NCBI GenBank assembly: GCA_034521715.1
Contig: JAXHLY010000002.1
Location: 62,001 to 126,000 of the forward strand
DNA from: Methylohalomonas sp034521715
Lineage (GTDB): Bacteria > Pseudomonadota > Gammaproteobacteria > Methylohalomonadales > Methylohalomonadaceae
Length of the DNA: 64,000 nt
Direction of reading: 5' to 3'
Under the pieces are notes generated by a model, which was given only the letters and a program-made list of their open reading frames with translations, was not told the DNA's origin and did no database searches. Below, piece by piece: positions 1 to 9,079 of the stretch (positions within the stretch are counted from its first letter, which is position 1; each line of letters starts with the position of its first letter). Position numbers and translations under genes: made by a program.

Positions 1-829
1 TGCCGGCAAAGGTGCTCATGTTAGGCGTCCACTCGGGGCGCAGGCTGTCGCCGCGCATGGCGTCGACGAGAATCAGCAGCGTGTTGTAATGCGGAGCCGG
101 TTGATTGCAGGCGAGCGGTTTCAGCGGGTAGTCCAGTCTGTCGCCGGATTGGCCGATCATGCTGTTGACCGCACCGCGGTCGCGGTTGGCCGTAACGTCC
201 ATGATGTTGTGACGGGTCAAAAACCGCTTGGCTGTCTGCGGATAAAACAGCGGTAGATACGGCGTCATGCTGGTAATGGGCACGTAATAACGGGCATCAG
301 CCCAGATATGCATGACATGTGTCGTCAGTATGCAGACCACGAGAACCATGGCCAGCCATGGCCCGCGCCGCAGCCGGCGTGCGCGCAGCCACTTGCCGAT
401 CTGTACGGCGAGCAGACTGAGCAACACAATGAAGATGATCAGGTAGATGCCGGCGAACAGCCAGCTTCGCCAGCCGAGAATGGCGACAGTAAGGGCGTTC
501 AGGTGAAAGCGGTTCTCCGCGAAGACCAGCGTGTCCAGCAACAGCAGTGCACTGCTCGCGGCGGCGATGAAGATCGCCAGGGGCCTGATCAGGTGTGGTT
601 TTGGCAGGAGCAGGATTAGCGGAGCCAGCAGCAGCATGGGCAGGAAGCCGAGCTGGGCAAAATGGCCGGGGTAGGCGATCAGGATATAGATCAGCGCCAG
701 CGCGCTGTCGGGTGCGGGCAGATAGAAAAGATAGCGCAGTCCGATCAGCGCCATGACGAGCGCATTGCAGATGAAAAGCCAACCGCAGAAGCGCAGCAGT
801 TCCGCCCTGGGACGTGAAGGAGCGCTCAC
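1..829 (-). CDS. yejM: YejM/PbgA-like inner membrane protein, N-terminal part (cut by window edge)
   Basis: The reading frame is open from a GTG at 829 to the window edge, giving about 276 residues. The first ~190 residues are five hydrophobic segments of the DUF3413 type. The segment HVMHIWADARYYVPIT closely resembles E. coli YejM (HVVYIWADANFYRPIT), and YPQTAKRFL matches its following loop. The sulfatase-fold periplasmic domain begins near residue 250 (NTLLILVDAMRGDS) and is truncated. In the family YejM binds cardiolipin/LPS and controls LpxC turnover with LapB. It overlaps the upstream glycerophosphotransferase gene by four bases (GTGA), so the two are translationally coupled. Identity of the family is clear; regulation of LPS in this host is inferred. 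Confidence 0.88.
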   Translation of the reverse strand, partial: MSAPSRPRAELLRFCGWLFICNALVMALIGLRYLFYLPAPDSALALIYILIAYPGHFAQLGFLPMLLLAPLILLLPKPHLIRPLAIFIAAASSALLLLDTLVFAENRFHLNALTVAILGWRSWLFAGIYLIIFIVLLSLLAVQIGKWLRARRLRRGPWLAMVLVVCILTTHVMHIWADARYYVPITSMTPYLPLFYPQTAKRFLTRHNIMDVTANRDRGAVNSMIGQSGDRLDYPLKPLACNQPAPHYNTLLILVDAMRGDSLRPEWTPNMSTFAG

Positions 830-1992
830 GAGACGCTGCGCTCCCGGCGCAGCGCTGCCCGGCGATCGGCCTGCTCGATGATTGCCGCGGCACCGATCTC
901 CGCGCAGTTGTCGTGTTCGAACAGATATCGGCGTCGCAACTTTTCAATGTGTTCCCTGTGCGCGCCAGGCCGGTCAAGCATCGCACGTATGCGCTCGGGC
1001 GCTTCGTGGATGTGTTCCGGCGCCAGCACGTCGCCGAACCGGCCGCGCAGCTGCCATTCTATCGGCTCGAGGCCGAGCGCGGCGTAGTCGGGATTGTGGA
1101 TGCGCGGCGGCACGTCGATGAGCAGCACCGGACGGCCGACGCCGAGACCGTATTCCAGAATGATGCCCGACCAGTCGCTGATCATCAGATCGGCATCGAA
1201 AAGGGAATCGCTATCGCCCATGCGATCGATATGATGCAGTCGCGGATGATCACCGAAATGCCGCAACAATCCTTCTATCAGTTCCGGGTGACGTTTTGCC
1301 GTTTCATGATGCGGTCGTAATATCACGTTGAAGCCGGCCTCGAGCAATACTTCCAGCAGGGCATGGCCGCAAACATGCAGGATGGACTCGTCGCCCCAGG
1401 TGGGTGCCAGCAACAGCGTCGGCGGATCGCGCCGCGGTCCGCCCTCTCTCCGGCGGCTCTCCTCGATCAGGGCGTTGATGCGCGGATAGCCCTGTTTCAC
1501 GAGATTGCGCGCCGGCAGGCCTGCTAGCCGTTCGCGCGCCCGCAACTCCTCATACTGATGGGGCATGGCGCAGAGGATCGTATCGTACTGATCGTAGGCA
1601 TTGGCCGCATCGACCATGTGTATGCTGCCCGGATTGTGGAACAGGTGAATGTAATGAACCGGATGAATCGAACGTTTCAGTTCGTGATTTCCCAGGTCAA
1701 TCATGGTCAGGACCAGCACGTCGGCGCGCAGGAACTGGAACAGCACGATGCGCATGAGCCCGGGACCGATGCAGAATGTTGTGAAGCCCGGATGCTCCAG
1801 CGTCAGGCCGGGATCGCCGGCATCCGAGCTGATATAGCAGATCGTCCGCCCGTGATGGTTGAGCAGCCTTTCGATGACCGGTTCGAAGTGATGCCAGTCC
1901 TGCCCCGATTCGGAATAAAATATGATATTGCGCTCGTCATCGGGCAGGTTCTGAATGGCGCGCCAGGCCCGCCAGTCATCCAGAAGTCCCAT
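826..1992 (-). CDS. CDP-glycerol glycerophosphotransferase-like enzyme
   Basis: The protein is 388 residues from the ATG at 1992. It carries the TagF/TagB family core: APTWGDES near residue 185, LRPHHETAKRHP near 215, and DADLMISDWSGIILEYG followed by GRPVLLID near 265-290, which is the nucleotide-binding half of this GT-B fold. Family members polymerise or add glycerophosphate from CDP-glycerol in Gram-positive teichoic acids; Gram-negative homologues decorate surface glycans. A longer open frame runs upstream to 2319 but shows no family similarity and overlaps the small membrane gene, so the ATG 9 bases after that gene is preferred. It sits between a YLDPGTGSM protein and yejM, which points to envelope polysaccharide or phospholipid work. 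The acceptor is unknown. Confidence 0.75.
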   Translation of the reverse strand: MGLLDDWRAWRAIQNLPDDERNIIFYSESGQDWHHFEPVIERLLNHHGRTICYISSDAGDPGLTLEHPGFTTFCIGPGLMRIVLFQFLRADVLVLTMIDLGNHELKRSIHPVHYIHLFHNPGSIHMVDAANAYDQYDTILCAMPHQYEELRARERLAGLPARNLVKQGYPRINALIEESRRREGGPRRDPPTLLLAPTWGDESILHVCGHALLEVLLEAGFNVILRPHHETAKRHPELIEGLLRHFGDHPRLHHIDRMGDSDSLFDADLMISDWSGIILEYGLGVGRPVLLIDVPPRIHNPDYAALGLEPIEWQLRGRFGDVLAPEHIHEAPERIRAMLDRPGAHREHIEKLRRRYLFEHDNCAEIGAAAIIEQADRRAALRRERSVS

Positions 1993-2000
1993 ATGCCGGG

Positions 2001-2261
2001 TCAGCGATCCGCCGGCCCTGAGCCGTTTTGCCCATCCCTGTCGCCGGGGTTTGCTCCGGCATTGCCACGGCCGAACAGCCGGCGCATGAAGCCGAGGAAC
2101 TGGTACCAGTAGGTCTTGATTGCCAGCGCCAGCGAGGCAATCAACCCGACGATGGCGGAGATCAGCATGCTGCCGGTGCCCGGATCCAGGTACGCGTAAA
2201 CGGGGCCGGAATACATGGCCACGACCATGATCAGTGGCCAGATAGCTCGATGTAACCGCAT
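2001..2261 (-). CDS. Small membrane protein with YLDPGTGSM motif
   Basis: An 86-residue protein with an N-terminal hydrophobic signal-like stretch (residues 7-23), the motif YLDPGTGSM at 24-32, a second hydrophobic segment (33-50) and an aromatic-basic segment (YWYQFLGFMRRLFG). Small proteins with YLDPGTGSM and this layout recur beside surface polysaccharide transferases and sulfatase-type enzymes; their function is not established. It is the first gene of the operon with the glycerophosphotransferase and yejM. The polar tail after residue 65 is low complexity. I infer a membrane accessory role only from neighbours. Confidence 0.75.
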   Translation of the reverse strand: MRLHRAIWPLIMVVAMYSGPVYAYLDPGTGSMLISAIVGLIASLALAIKTYWYQFLGFMRRLFGRGNAGANPGDRDGQNGSGPADR

Positions 2262-2559
2262 GTAGGCTCCTGTGAATGAATCGTATCAAAGATGGGTAAG
2301 GCGCCAATTCATCGATCATAATAGAAATGGCCCTGCCTGGTCACGGGCTATCGGCAGGCGCGATATGCCGCCAGCCATTCGGCAATCAATTGACTGTTGT
2401 TGAGGAACTGATGTATCCGGAACTGTATTCAAAACGATCAAGTAACCATATGCTTAATCAAGCAGGGGAATTGTCTCGCTGCGCTCATAGCGGCGCGCTG
2501 TCAGGCGAATCAATGACTGCTGCTTGCAGTTTGCATCCGTTGCTTTACTTTTCGGCTCC
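2262..2559. promoter_or_regulatory. Divergent intergenic region
   Basis: About 300 bases between the start of the YLDPGTGSM gene (minus) and the DUF2062 gene (plus). It is AT-richer than the flanks and should hold the two divergent promoters, but I see no unambiguous -35/-10 pair or operator. Nothing coding is supported here. Confidence 0.4.
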
Positions 2560-3105
2560 ATGAATGGTTTTCTTCGGCGCCAGCGGGCGCGCTCCCGGCG
2601 ACGGGCCAGGGCATGGCGGCAGGATCATCCACGCTTGCACTGGCTGCTGACCGCCGGCGGCTGTCTGCGCTGGGAACGTGAAAGCGTTGCCCGCGGTGTC
2701 GCGGCTGGGCCTTTTTATCGGATTTACGCCCACCGTGGGATACAGACGCTGCTCGACGTCGATCGCCTGCCTGACGCCGCGGAAGCTATTTTCCCGGAGT
2801 GTTTGGCCCTGTCCTGGGTTAGCAATCCGTTTACCATGTTGCCACTGTATTGGCTGTTCAACTGGATCGGCGAATTCATTTTCGGTTTTCTGCTGAAACC
2901 CGACCTGTTTTTTGCCCCCATACTGAATAATGCCATGCGCGAGATGCTGCTCGGTCTGCTGGGCAGCCTGCTCATCGCCACACCCGTTGCCGCGCTGGGC
3001 TATACATTAACTTTGCAAATCTGGACACGCATGGAGCGAAAATTGCAGGCCAGGCGCGTGCAGCGGCAACGTCCCGTAGCTGAAGATGCCCGGACCTCTG
3101 ATTAA
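2560..3105 (+). CDS. DUF2062 domain membrane protein (two compensating frameshifts)
   Basis: From the ATG at 2560 the protein begins with a basic stretch, then shows the DUF2062 signature: SVARGVA, then LGLFIGFTPTVGY, then QTLL and ALSWVSNPFTMLPLYW. The middle block is readable only in the next frame (about 2705-2748). One extra G near 2705 and one missing C near 2747 restore it, so these are two indels that cancel. Two or three hydrophobic segments follow, ending with a basic tail. DUF2062 proteins are small inner-membrane proteins of unknown function, often near Lpx and ComEC genes. It ends tail to tail with gshB, overlapping by four bases. Confidence 0.8.
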   Translation: MNGFLRRQRARSRRRARAWRQDHPRLHWLLTAGGCLRWERESVARGVAAGPFYRIYAHRGIQTLLDVDRLPDAAEAIFPECLALSWVSNPFTMLPLYWLFNWIGEFIFGFLLKPDLFFAPILNNAMREMLLGLLGSLLIATPVAALGYTLTLQIWTRMERKLQARRVQRQRPVAEDARTSD

Positions 3106-4046
3106 GCGTTACTTAACACTTGCAACCGGTCGAGCAGGTCGCCGGCGATATCGAGACCGTAAATACGGTCGAGCTCGCGGATGCAGGTCGGGCTGGTGAC
3201 ATTGATCTCGGTGAGGTACTCGCCGATGACATCCAGGCCGGCGAAATGGATACCGTGTTCCTTTAATAGCGGTTCTCACTTGTTCACATATCCAGCGATC
3301 CCGATCGTTCAGATCGACCCCCGCGCTGCCGCCTGCCGGCCAGGTTGGCGCGGGCCTCGGTGCCGGAGGGCATGCGTGCCAGAGCCTGCGGCACCGGTTC
3401 GCCGTCGATTACGAGAATACGCTTGTCACCCTCGCTGATCGCCGGCAGGTAAATCTGGGCAACGGCATAACGCGTGTTACGTGCGGTCACGGTTTCCAGG
3501 ATCACGCCGGTATTGGGATCGCCGTCGCGCAGCCGGAAGACCGTGTATCCGCCCATACCATCCGGTGGTTTGACGATAATGTCTTCATGCTCGGCAAGAA
3601 AATCGCGGATACGGTTTTGTTGTTGCGTCACCAGCGTCGGCGGAATGCATTGTGGCACATGCAGCGTGAACAGTTTTTCATTGGCGCTGCGCAGGCCCGC
3701 GGGACGGTTCGCCACCAGTACGCCCTCGCGCTCGGCCTGTTCCAGGATGTAAGTGGCGATGAGGTACTGCGAATCAAACGGCGGGTCCTTGCGCATGAGA
3801 ACGATATCCAGCGTCTGCAGCGCCGTATCGGCGTGATCGCCGAAGCGGTACCAGTCCGCGGGATCGTCATCAAGCTTCCAGCCGCCGCATACGGCCCCGT
3901 GCCTCATTGTTCTGCAGGTACAGGTCCGCCATTTCCATGTAATACAGTTCCCAGCCGCGTGCCTGTGCCGCCAGCAGCATGGCGAAACTGCTGTCCTTGC
4001 TGATTTTGATCCCCTCGATGGGATCCATGACGATGCCAAGTTTCAT
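3102..4046 (-). CDS. gshB: Glutathione synthetase (frameshifted)
   Basis: Ligates glycine to gamma-glutamylcysteine using ATP. The start MKLGIVMDPIEGIKISKDSS matches the family N-terminus, so ATG 4046 is firm. Conserved blocks follow: LMRKDPPFDSQYLIATYILE, HEDIIVKPPDGMGG, GDKRILVIDGEPVPQALARMP, and near the end GLDVIGEYLTEINVTSPTC. These blocks lie in more than one frame; shifts fall near 3885, 3350 and 3265. The corrected length is about 314 residues, the usual length for GshB. The neighbouring hemC is divergent, with about 150 bases between them for both promoters. No gshA is in the window. Confidence 0.9.
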
Positions 4047-4196
4047 GACGCTGTGTCGGGCCGGCGGCACCGCGGACAGTTCGCCATGCATTCTATCAGT
4101 TTGTTGCGCAATACCCCTGTCCTGCGTGACAGGCATTCAATAGTGGACGCGTGTATCATGCGCCAAGGAGTGACAGGCATATCCAGTATCCGTTTC

Positions 4197-5124
4197 ATGA
4201 CCACCCAGACCCTGCGTATTGTTACCCGTAAAAGCCCGCTTGCCCTGTGGCAGGCGGAACATGTTGCCGCGCGCCTGCGCAGTCTGCATGACGGGCTTGA
4301 AATCAGCCTGGTGAAAATGACCACCGCCGGCGATCGGTTCCTGGATGCGCCGCTGTCGGCCGCCGGCGGCAAGGGGCTTTTCATCAAGGAACTCGAACAG
4401 GCACTGCTCGACGGCAGTGCCGATATGGCGGTGCATTCGATGAAGGATGTCACCATCGATCTGCCCGCGGGCTTGGGCATCAGCGTACTGCTGGCGCGCG
4501 AGGATCCACGCGATGCCCTGATCGCCGCAGCCGGCATGACACTGGACGAGCTGCCCCGGGGCGCCCGCGTCGGCACCTCGAGCCTGCGCCGCCGGAGTCA
4601 GCTGCTCGCGCGCCGGCATATCGAGGTCAGCCGATCTGCGCGGCAATGTCGGCACGCGGCTGGACAAGCTCGAGCGCGGCGACTTCGATGCCATTATCCT
4701 GGCCGCCGCCGGTGTCAGGCGTCTCGGTGTTGCCGACCGGGTCAGCAGTTATATCCCCGTTGATGTCCTCATTCCCGCCGCCGGCCAGGGTGTCATCGGT
4801 ATCGAGACGCGACGGAATGATCCGGCGGTGACGGCATTGATCGAGCCTTTGAATGATACCGCCGCCGAGATTTGCCTGGGCGCGGAACGCGCCGTCAGCC
4901 GGCGGCTGTACGGCGGCTGCATGCTGCCGATCGCCGCGCATGCCGTCGTCGATGCCGACAGGCTCAGCGTGCACGCCATGGTCGGGCGTACCGACGGCAG
5001 TGAAATACTGCTGGCCGAGCGCCACGGTTCGCCGGCCGAGGCCGAGTCACTGGGACTGGCCGTGGCCGATGCCCTGCTGGCGCAGGGTGCCGAGCGGATT
5101 CTGTCCGAACTCGTCCATGACTGA
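4197..5124 (+). CDS. hemC: Porphobilinogen deaminase (one frameshift)
   Basis: Polymerises four porphobilinogens into hydroxymethylbilane. The ATG at 4197 gives MTTQTLRIVTRKSPLALWQA, the family start. The catalytic Asp region VHSMKDVTIDLP and the motif RVGTSSLRRRSQL are present. The dipyrromethane-binding cysteine lies in RLYGGCMLPIA near the end. Translation drops out of frame near 4630 (GARVG...IEV then the wrong frame) and resumes as ...TALIEPLNDTAAEICLGAER. Corrected length is about 308 residues, normal for HemC. It overlaps hemD by eight bases and leads the hemCDXY operon that supplies heme for the cytochromes encoded downstream. Confidence 0.93.
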
Positions 5125-5910
5125 AGCACGCCGGCCCCGTGTCTGGGTTACGCGGCCGGAGCCGGGGTTGCAGGGCTTGTGCGACGCCGTCGAGACCGCC
5201 GGCTTTGAAGCGGTGGCCGTGCCGACACTGGAAATCGTGCCGCCGGCCGATGCGGGAACGGTCGCGGAACAGGCCTCGGCCGATTCGGCACGGGCGCGAC
5301 TGGCCGTGTTCGTCAGCCGAAATGCGGTAGACTGGCTATGGCGGTTATTCGGTGGCGACGCTGTCGATTATCTGGCCCGGCTTGATGTCGTTGCAGTGGG
5401 TCCGGGCACTGCGGCAGCATTACAGGAGCGACGGATCGAGACTGTCATCAGGCCCGACGCCGACGCCGACAGCGAGGCACTGCTGGCATTGCCACAGTTG
5501 CGTGAACAGGCTGTCGCCGACAGTGATGTGGTAATTATCCGCGGCCAGGGCGGCCGTGAATTGCTGGCGGATACACTGCGCAGCCGCGGCGCACGCGTAA
5601 CATATATAGAAGTCTACGGCAGGCAGCAGTGTACCGCGACCACAGTCCGGCTGCCGGGGTTGTGGCGGGAACGGAAACCCGCGGCGATCGTGGTGTCGAG
5701 CCCGCCGGTCTCGAGGCGCTGGTGGCGATGACGGCCACCGCTGACAGGCCGGCGCTGCTGGCGACCCGGCTGCTGTGTCTGGGCCGGCGGCTGCCGGCGC
5801 TGGCCCGGGCGCTGGGTTTCAGCCAGTATATTCCGGTCCCGGCCGCGGGAGGTGATGAGGCCATTGTGCAAACACTGCAGGCGCAGTTCATCTGCGAGAG
5901 AGATCAATGA
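5117..5910 (+). CDS. hemD: Uroporphyrinogen-III synthase (one frameshift)
   Basis: Cyclises hydroxymethylbilane with inversion of ring D. The start is ATG 5117 inside the hemC end. The family shows low conservation, but the N-terminal VWVTRPEPG, the segment VFVSRNAVDW, and VVAVGPGTAAALQ are typical. The frame is lost near 5705 just after AAIVVSSP and resumes as GLEALVAM...PALLATRLLCLGRR. Corrected length is about 264 residues. Its stop overlaps the hemX start (ATGA at 5907-5910), so the operon is tightly coupled. Confidence 0.88.
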
Positions 5911-6957
5911 CGGATAACAACGAACCGACCCCGGACAGCGGAGCAGAAGAGACATCAGCCGGCGGTGACCGGCAGAATTCGCGGGATCGAGGCTGGCGCG
6001 GTCTGGATGCTGTCATCATCGCCTTGCTTCTTGTTGCGCTCGGTCTGGGCGGTACCAGCCTGTACCTCGCCCGTCAGTTACTGGAGCAGCAGCAGGACGC
6101 CATGGAACGCCATGACGAGCATGCCGGGACACTGACCGAACTCGTTGCCAATCAGGAAGAACTGCAGGCCGTGGTGCGCCGCGTTGACGAGGCCCAGCAG
6201 GCCACCAGTGCCGCGCTGGAACGGTTCGCCGAACGCGAGCGCATGGACAATCTCGACTGGGCCATGGCCGAGGTCGAATATCTCACCATTATCGCCATGC
6301 AGCGCCTGAATCTCGGCAGCGATGCGGATACGGCGCAGGCGGCGCTGGAGGCGGCCGCGCGGCGGTTGAAGGATATCGACAATCCCTCGCCTGATCCCGG
6401 TGCGCGAGCAGCTGACGAAGTGACATCAATGCCCTGCGCGCGGTACCGGAAACGGACGTGCGCGGGCCTGGCGCTGTACCTCGGCGATCTGATCACCCGC
6501 GCCGAACAGCTGCCGCTGGCCTCGGACTCGGCCACGCGATCCCGTGCCGGTCGGCGAGCCAGGCATGCCGAGCGAGGAACCCGTCGAGGGCTGGCGCGGC
6601 ATGTTGCAGGCCATGTGGGATGAACTCCGCGAGCTGGTCGTGATCCAGCGCGAGGACAGCCCACCGACCGAACTGCTGGCGCCGGATCGAGCGTTATTTC
6701 CTCTACCAGAATCTGCGCACCGAGCTGGCGCAGTGCGCGGGCGGCGGCGCTGCAGCCGGGACAGCGCGCAACCTGCGGCACCTCGATCGAACTGATCCAG
6801 GACTGGCTCGATCGGTACTTCAACAACTGACGCCGAGGCGGTGGCCAATATCCAGGACAGCCTGGCGCAGATGGCGACGGTGCGAGCTGGCGCCGGAGCT
6901 GCCCGACGTCAGTGGCTCGCTGGAATCCGTACGCGCCTGGCAGCGGCGGCGGGCTGA
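5907..6957 (+). CDS. hemX: HemX-like uroporphyrinogen operon membrane protein (several frameshifts)
   Basis: The first ~185 residues read cleanly: an acidic, disordered N-terminus, one membrane span at residues 33-53 and a coiled-coil region (about 57-115) rich in Q, E and R, followed by MAEVEYLTIIAMQRLNLG. This is the HemX layout in gammaproteobacterial hemCDXY operons; its function is uncertain and it is not a methyltransferase despite old names. After about 6410 the frame changes at least four times (LALYLGDLITRAEQLPL, WDELRELVVI and AQMAT segments fall in different frames). The stop cannot be fixed; candidates lie at 6955-6957 and 6984-6986. Confidence 0.75.
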
Positions 6958-6988
6958 AAGCTCAACGGTTCGGGACGAACGGCTGAAC

Positions 6989-8268
6989 ATGCGGATTCCC
7001 GGCATCAAGATCCTGTTGCTGATCCTGCTGGCGCTGGCGGCCGCGATCGGTATCGGCCTGTTCGCGCATGATTATCCCGGCCACATGGTGCTGCGGCTGC
7101 CGGGCTGGCGTATCGAAACCTCGCTGAGTTTCTTTCTGGTGGCCCTGCTGGTCACCATTATCGCGCTGGTGTTGCTGCTGCGGCTGGTCACGGGCCTGTG
7201 GCGGCCTGCCCGGGTCGTGCTGTGCGCTGGCGCGCCGATCGCGAGCGCCTGCGCGGTGAGGGTTATATGCGCCGCGGCCTGCTGGCACTGATCGAGGGCG
7301 ACTGGAAGCGTGCCGAGAAACTGTTGCAGAAGGGCGCCGGCAACAGCCGTGCACCGCTGATCAATTATCTCGCCGCCGCGCGCGCCGCCCAGGAGCAGGG
7401 CGAACTGGAACGCCGCGATAACTACCTGCGCCTGGCCCACCAGCAGAGCCCCAATGCCGACATTATTATAGGTATCGCTCAGGCCGAGCTGCAGATGAAC
7501 CAGCAACAGACCGAGCAGGCACTGGCAACGCTGAAGCATCTGTACGATCGCAAACCCGATCAGGGCCATATCCAGCAGATGCTGGTACAGACCTACAGCC
7601 AGGTCGGCGACTGGGAATCGGTATTGCAGCTGTTGCCGCAACTGGCAAGAGCGAAACTGATGCCGGAAAGTGAACGCCGTGAGCTGGAAGTCCGTGCCTA
7701 TATCGGTTTGCTTGCAGCGCGCCGGCAGCGCGCCGCCACCGGGAATCGACTCGATGCCGTCTGGCGTGATACGCCGCGCAAGCTGCGTAATGAACCGCGG
7801 CTGCTTGTGGCCTACGTCACAGAATGTCTGCGCGTCGGCGTCACCGACGGCTGTGAGCCTTTACTCAAGCATGTGTTAAAGAAAACCTGGTCACCGGAAT
7901 TGATGGATCTGTATGGCCAGGTCGAGGGCGCCGATCCGATCAAGCAGCTCGACTTCGCCGAAAAGTTTCTTGATGAGCATCCACGGGACGCCGCCCTGTT
8001 GCTGACCGCTGGCCGGCTGAGCCTGCGTTGTGGTCTGTGGGGCAAGGCCAAGGCCTATCTGAAACAAAGCATCGACGCCAGACCGGCGGCGGAAACCTAC
8101 CGTGAACTGGCCGATCTGCTCAGACAGCAGGGCGAACACAGCGAGGCCTCGCGTTATTACCAGCAGGGTCTGATCCTGGCCACCGGCGGCAGCCGGCCGG
8201 GCGAACCGCTGCAGCTGGAGGACCGGCGCGTCGAGGAGAACACCAATGCCGCGCGCTGGGTGTACTGA
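6989..8268 (+). CDS. hemY: HemY-like TPR membrane protein (one frameshift)
   Basis: Two N-terminal membrane spans (residues 5-27 and 45-66) precede a long alpha-helical repeat domain. The HemY-N pattern is visible as RRGLLALIEGDWKRAEKLL, followed by TPR-like units such as ALATLKHLYDRKPDQGH and GLWGKAKAYLKQSIDARP. The frame shifts once near 7200, between WRPARV and the rest of the basic linker. This protein is a structural/assembly factor of late heme synthesis and is not the protoporphyrinogen oxidase of the same name in Bacillus. It is the last gene of the hemCDXY operon; 100 bases separate it from the regulator downstream. Confidence 0.87.
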
Positions 8269-8371
8269 ATGGTGGCCGGTTAATCAATTGAACAGCAGGC
8301 GAATGTGAATTGGTGATTGATGCCAACGCCTAGTATAGGTTTTACGGAATTATGATATTGAGTGAGATTAG

Positions 8372-9052
8372 GTGTACGAAGATTTGATAGATAAACATTA
8401 TCTGTTTTCGGAACTGGACGCCCGCCAGCGACAATTGATTGAGCAGACAATGCGCCGTATTGAACTTAAGGACGGCGAGGTATTGTTCGAAATGGGACAA
8501 CCGGCAAACCGGTTTTATCTGGTGGCGGCAGGCATTATCCGGCTACAGCGCATATCGGACAAGGGCGATGAAAAAGTTATCAATGTCATGCGCGCCGGCC
8601 AGAGTTTTGCAGAAGCGCTGATGTTTCACAAGCGCCCGGCCTATCCGGTGACCTCGGTCGCGATCGGTGACACGGTATTATTCTCATTCGAGAACGAGAG
8701 ATTCCTGGGTATACTCAGGGAATCCGTAGATACGTGTTTCCAGCTTATGGGGCACATGAGCATCCGTTTGCACCAGTTCGTCAACGAGCTGGATAATCTG
8801 GCATTGCAGAATGCATCATTCCGCCTGATCAGTTTTCTACTACGCAATCTGCCCGAGGATGCATCGCAGGGAGCGGAACTGAAGCTGGATATGCCCAAAC
8901 ATGTTATCGCATCCCATTTGTCCATCAAGCCGGAAACCCTGTCGCGCATGTTGCATGACATGACGCAGCACGGTCTTATCTCGGTAAGCGGACAGGTTAT
9001 AAGTATTCCCGATGTCGCTGCCCTGCGTTCAAGCCTTGAGCACGGTATTTAA
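8372..9052 (+). CDS. dnr: Dnr-type CRP/FNR family transcriptional regulator
   Basis: A 226-residue CRP/FNR protein starting at GTG 8372. Residues ~15-115 form the effector domain, including GQSFAEALMF, which matches the FAEAMMF stretch of Pseudomonas DNR rather than Fnr. The N-terminus lacks the cysteine cluster of FNR, so it should not carry an Fe-S cluster. The C-terminal helix-turn-helix is MPKHVIASHLSIKPETLSRM. In Pseudomonas DNR uses heme to sense NO and activates nir, nor and nos genes at FNR-like boxes. Five such boxes occur in this window, so this protein is the obvious candidate activator. Assignment to the DNR subgroup is by similarity I can see, not by phylogeny. Confidence 0.82.
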   Translation: MYEDLIDKHYLFSELDARQRQLIEQTMRRIELKDGEVLFEMGQPANRFYLVAAGIIRLQRISDKGDEKVINVMRAGQSFAEALMFHKRPAYPVTSVAIGDTVLFSFENERFLGILRESVDTCFQLMGHMSIRLHQFVNELDNLALQNASFRLISFLLRNLPEDASQGAELKLDMPKHVIASHLSIKPETLSRMLHDMTQHGLISVSGQVISIPDVAALRSSLEHGI

Positions 9053-9069
9053 GGCCCCGTGTTTTTTTA
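9041..9069 (+). terminator. Weak intrinsic terminator after dnr
   Basis: CACGG at the gene end pairs with CCGTG followed by seven T residues. The stem is only five base pairs with an 11-base loop, so it is a modest candidate. It lies between the convergent dnr and ubiD genes. Confidence 0.4.
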
Positions 9070-9079
9070 ATAATCGGAT

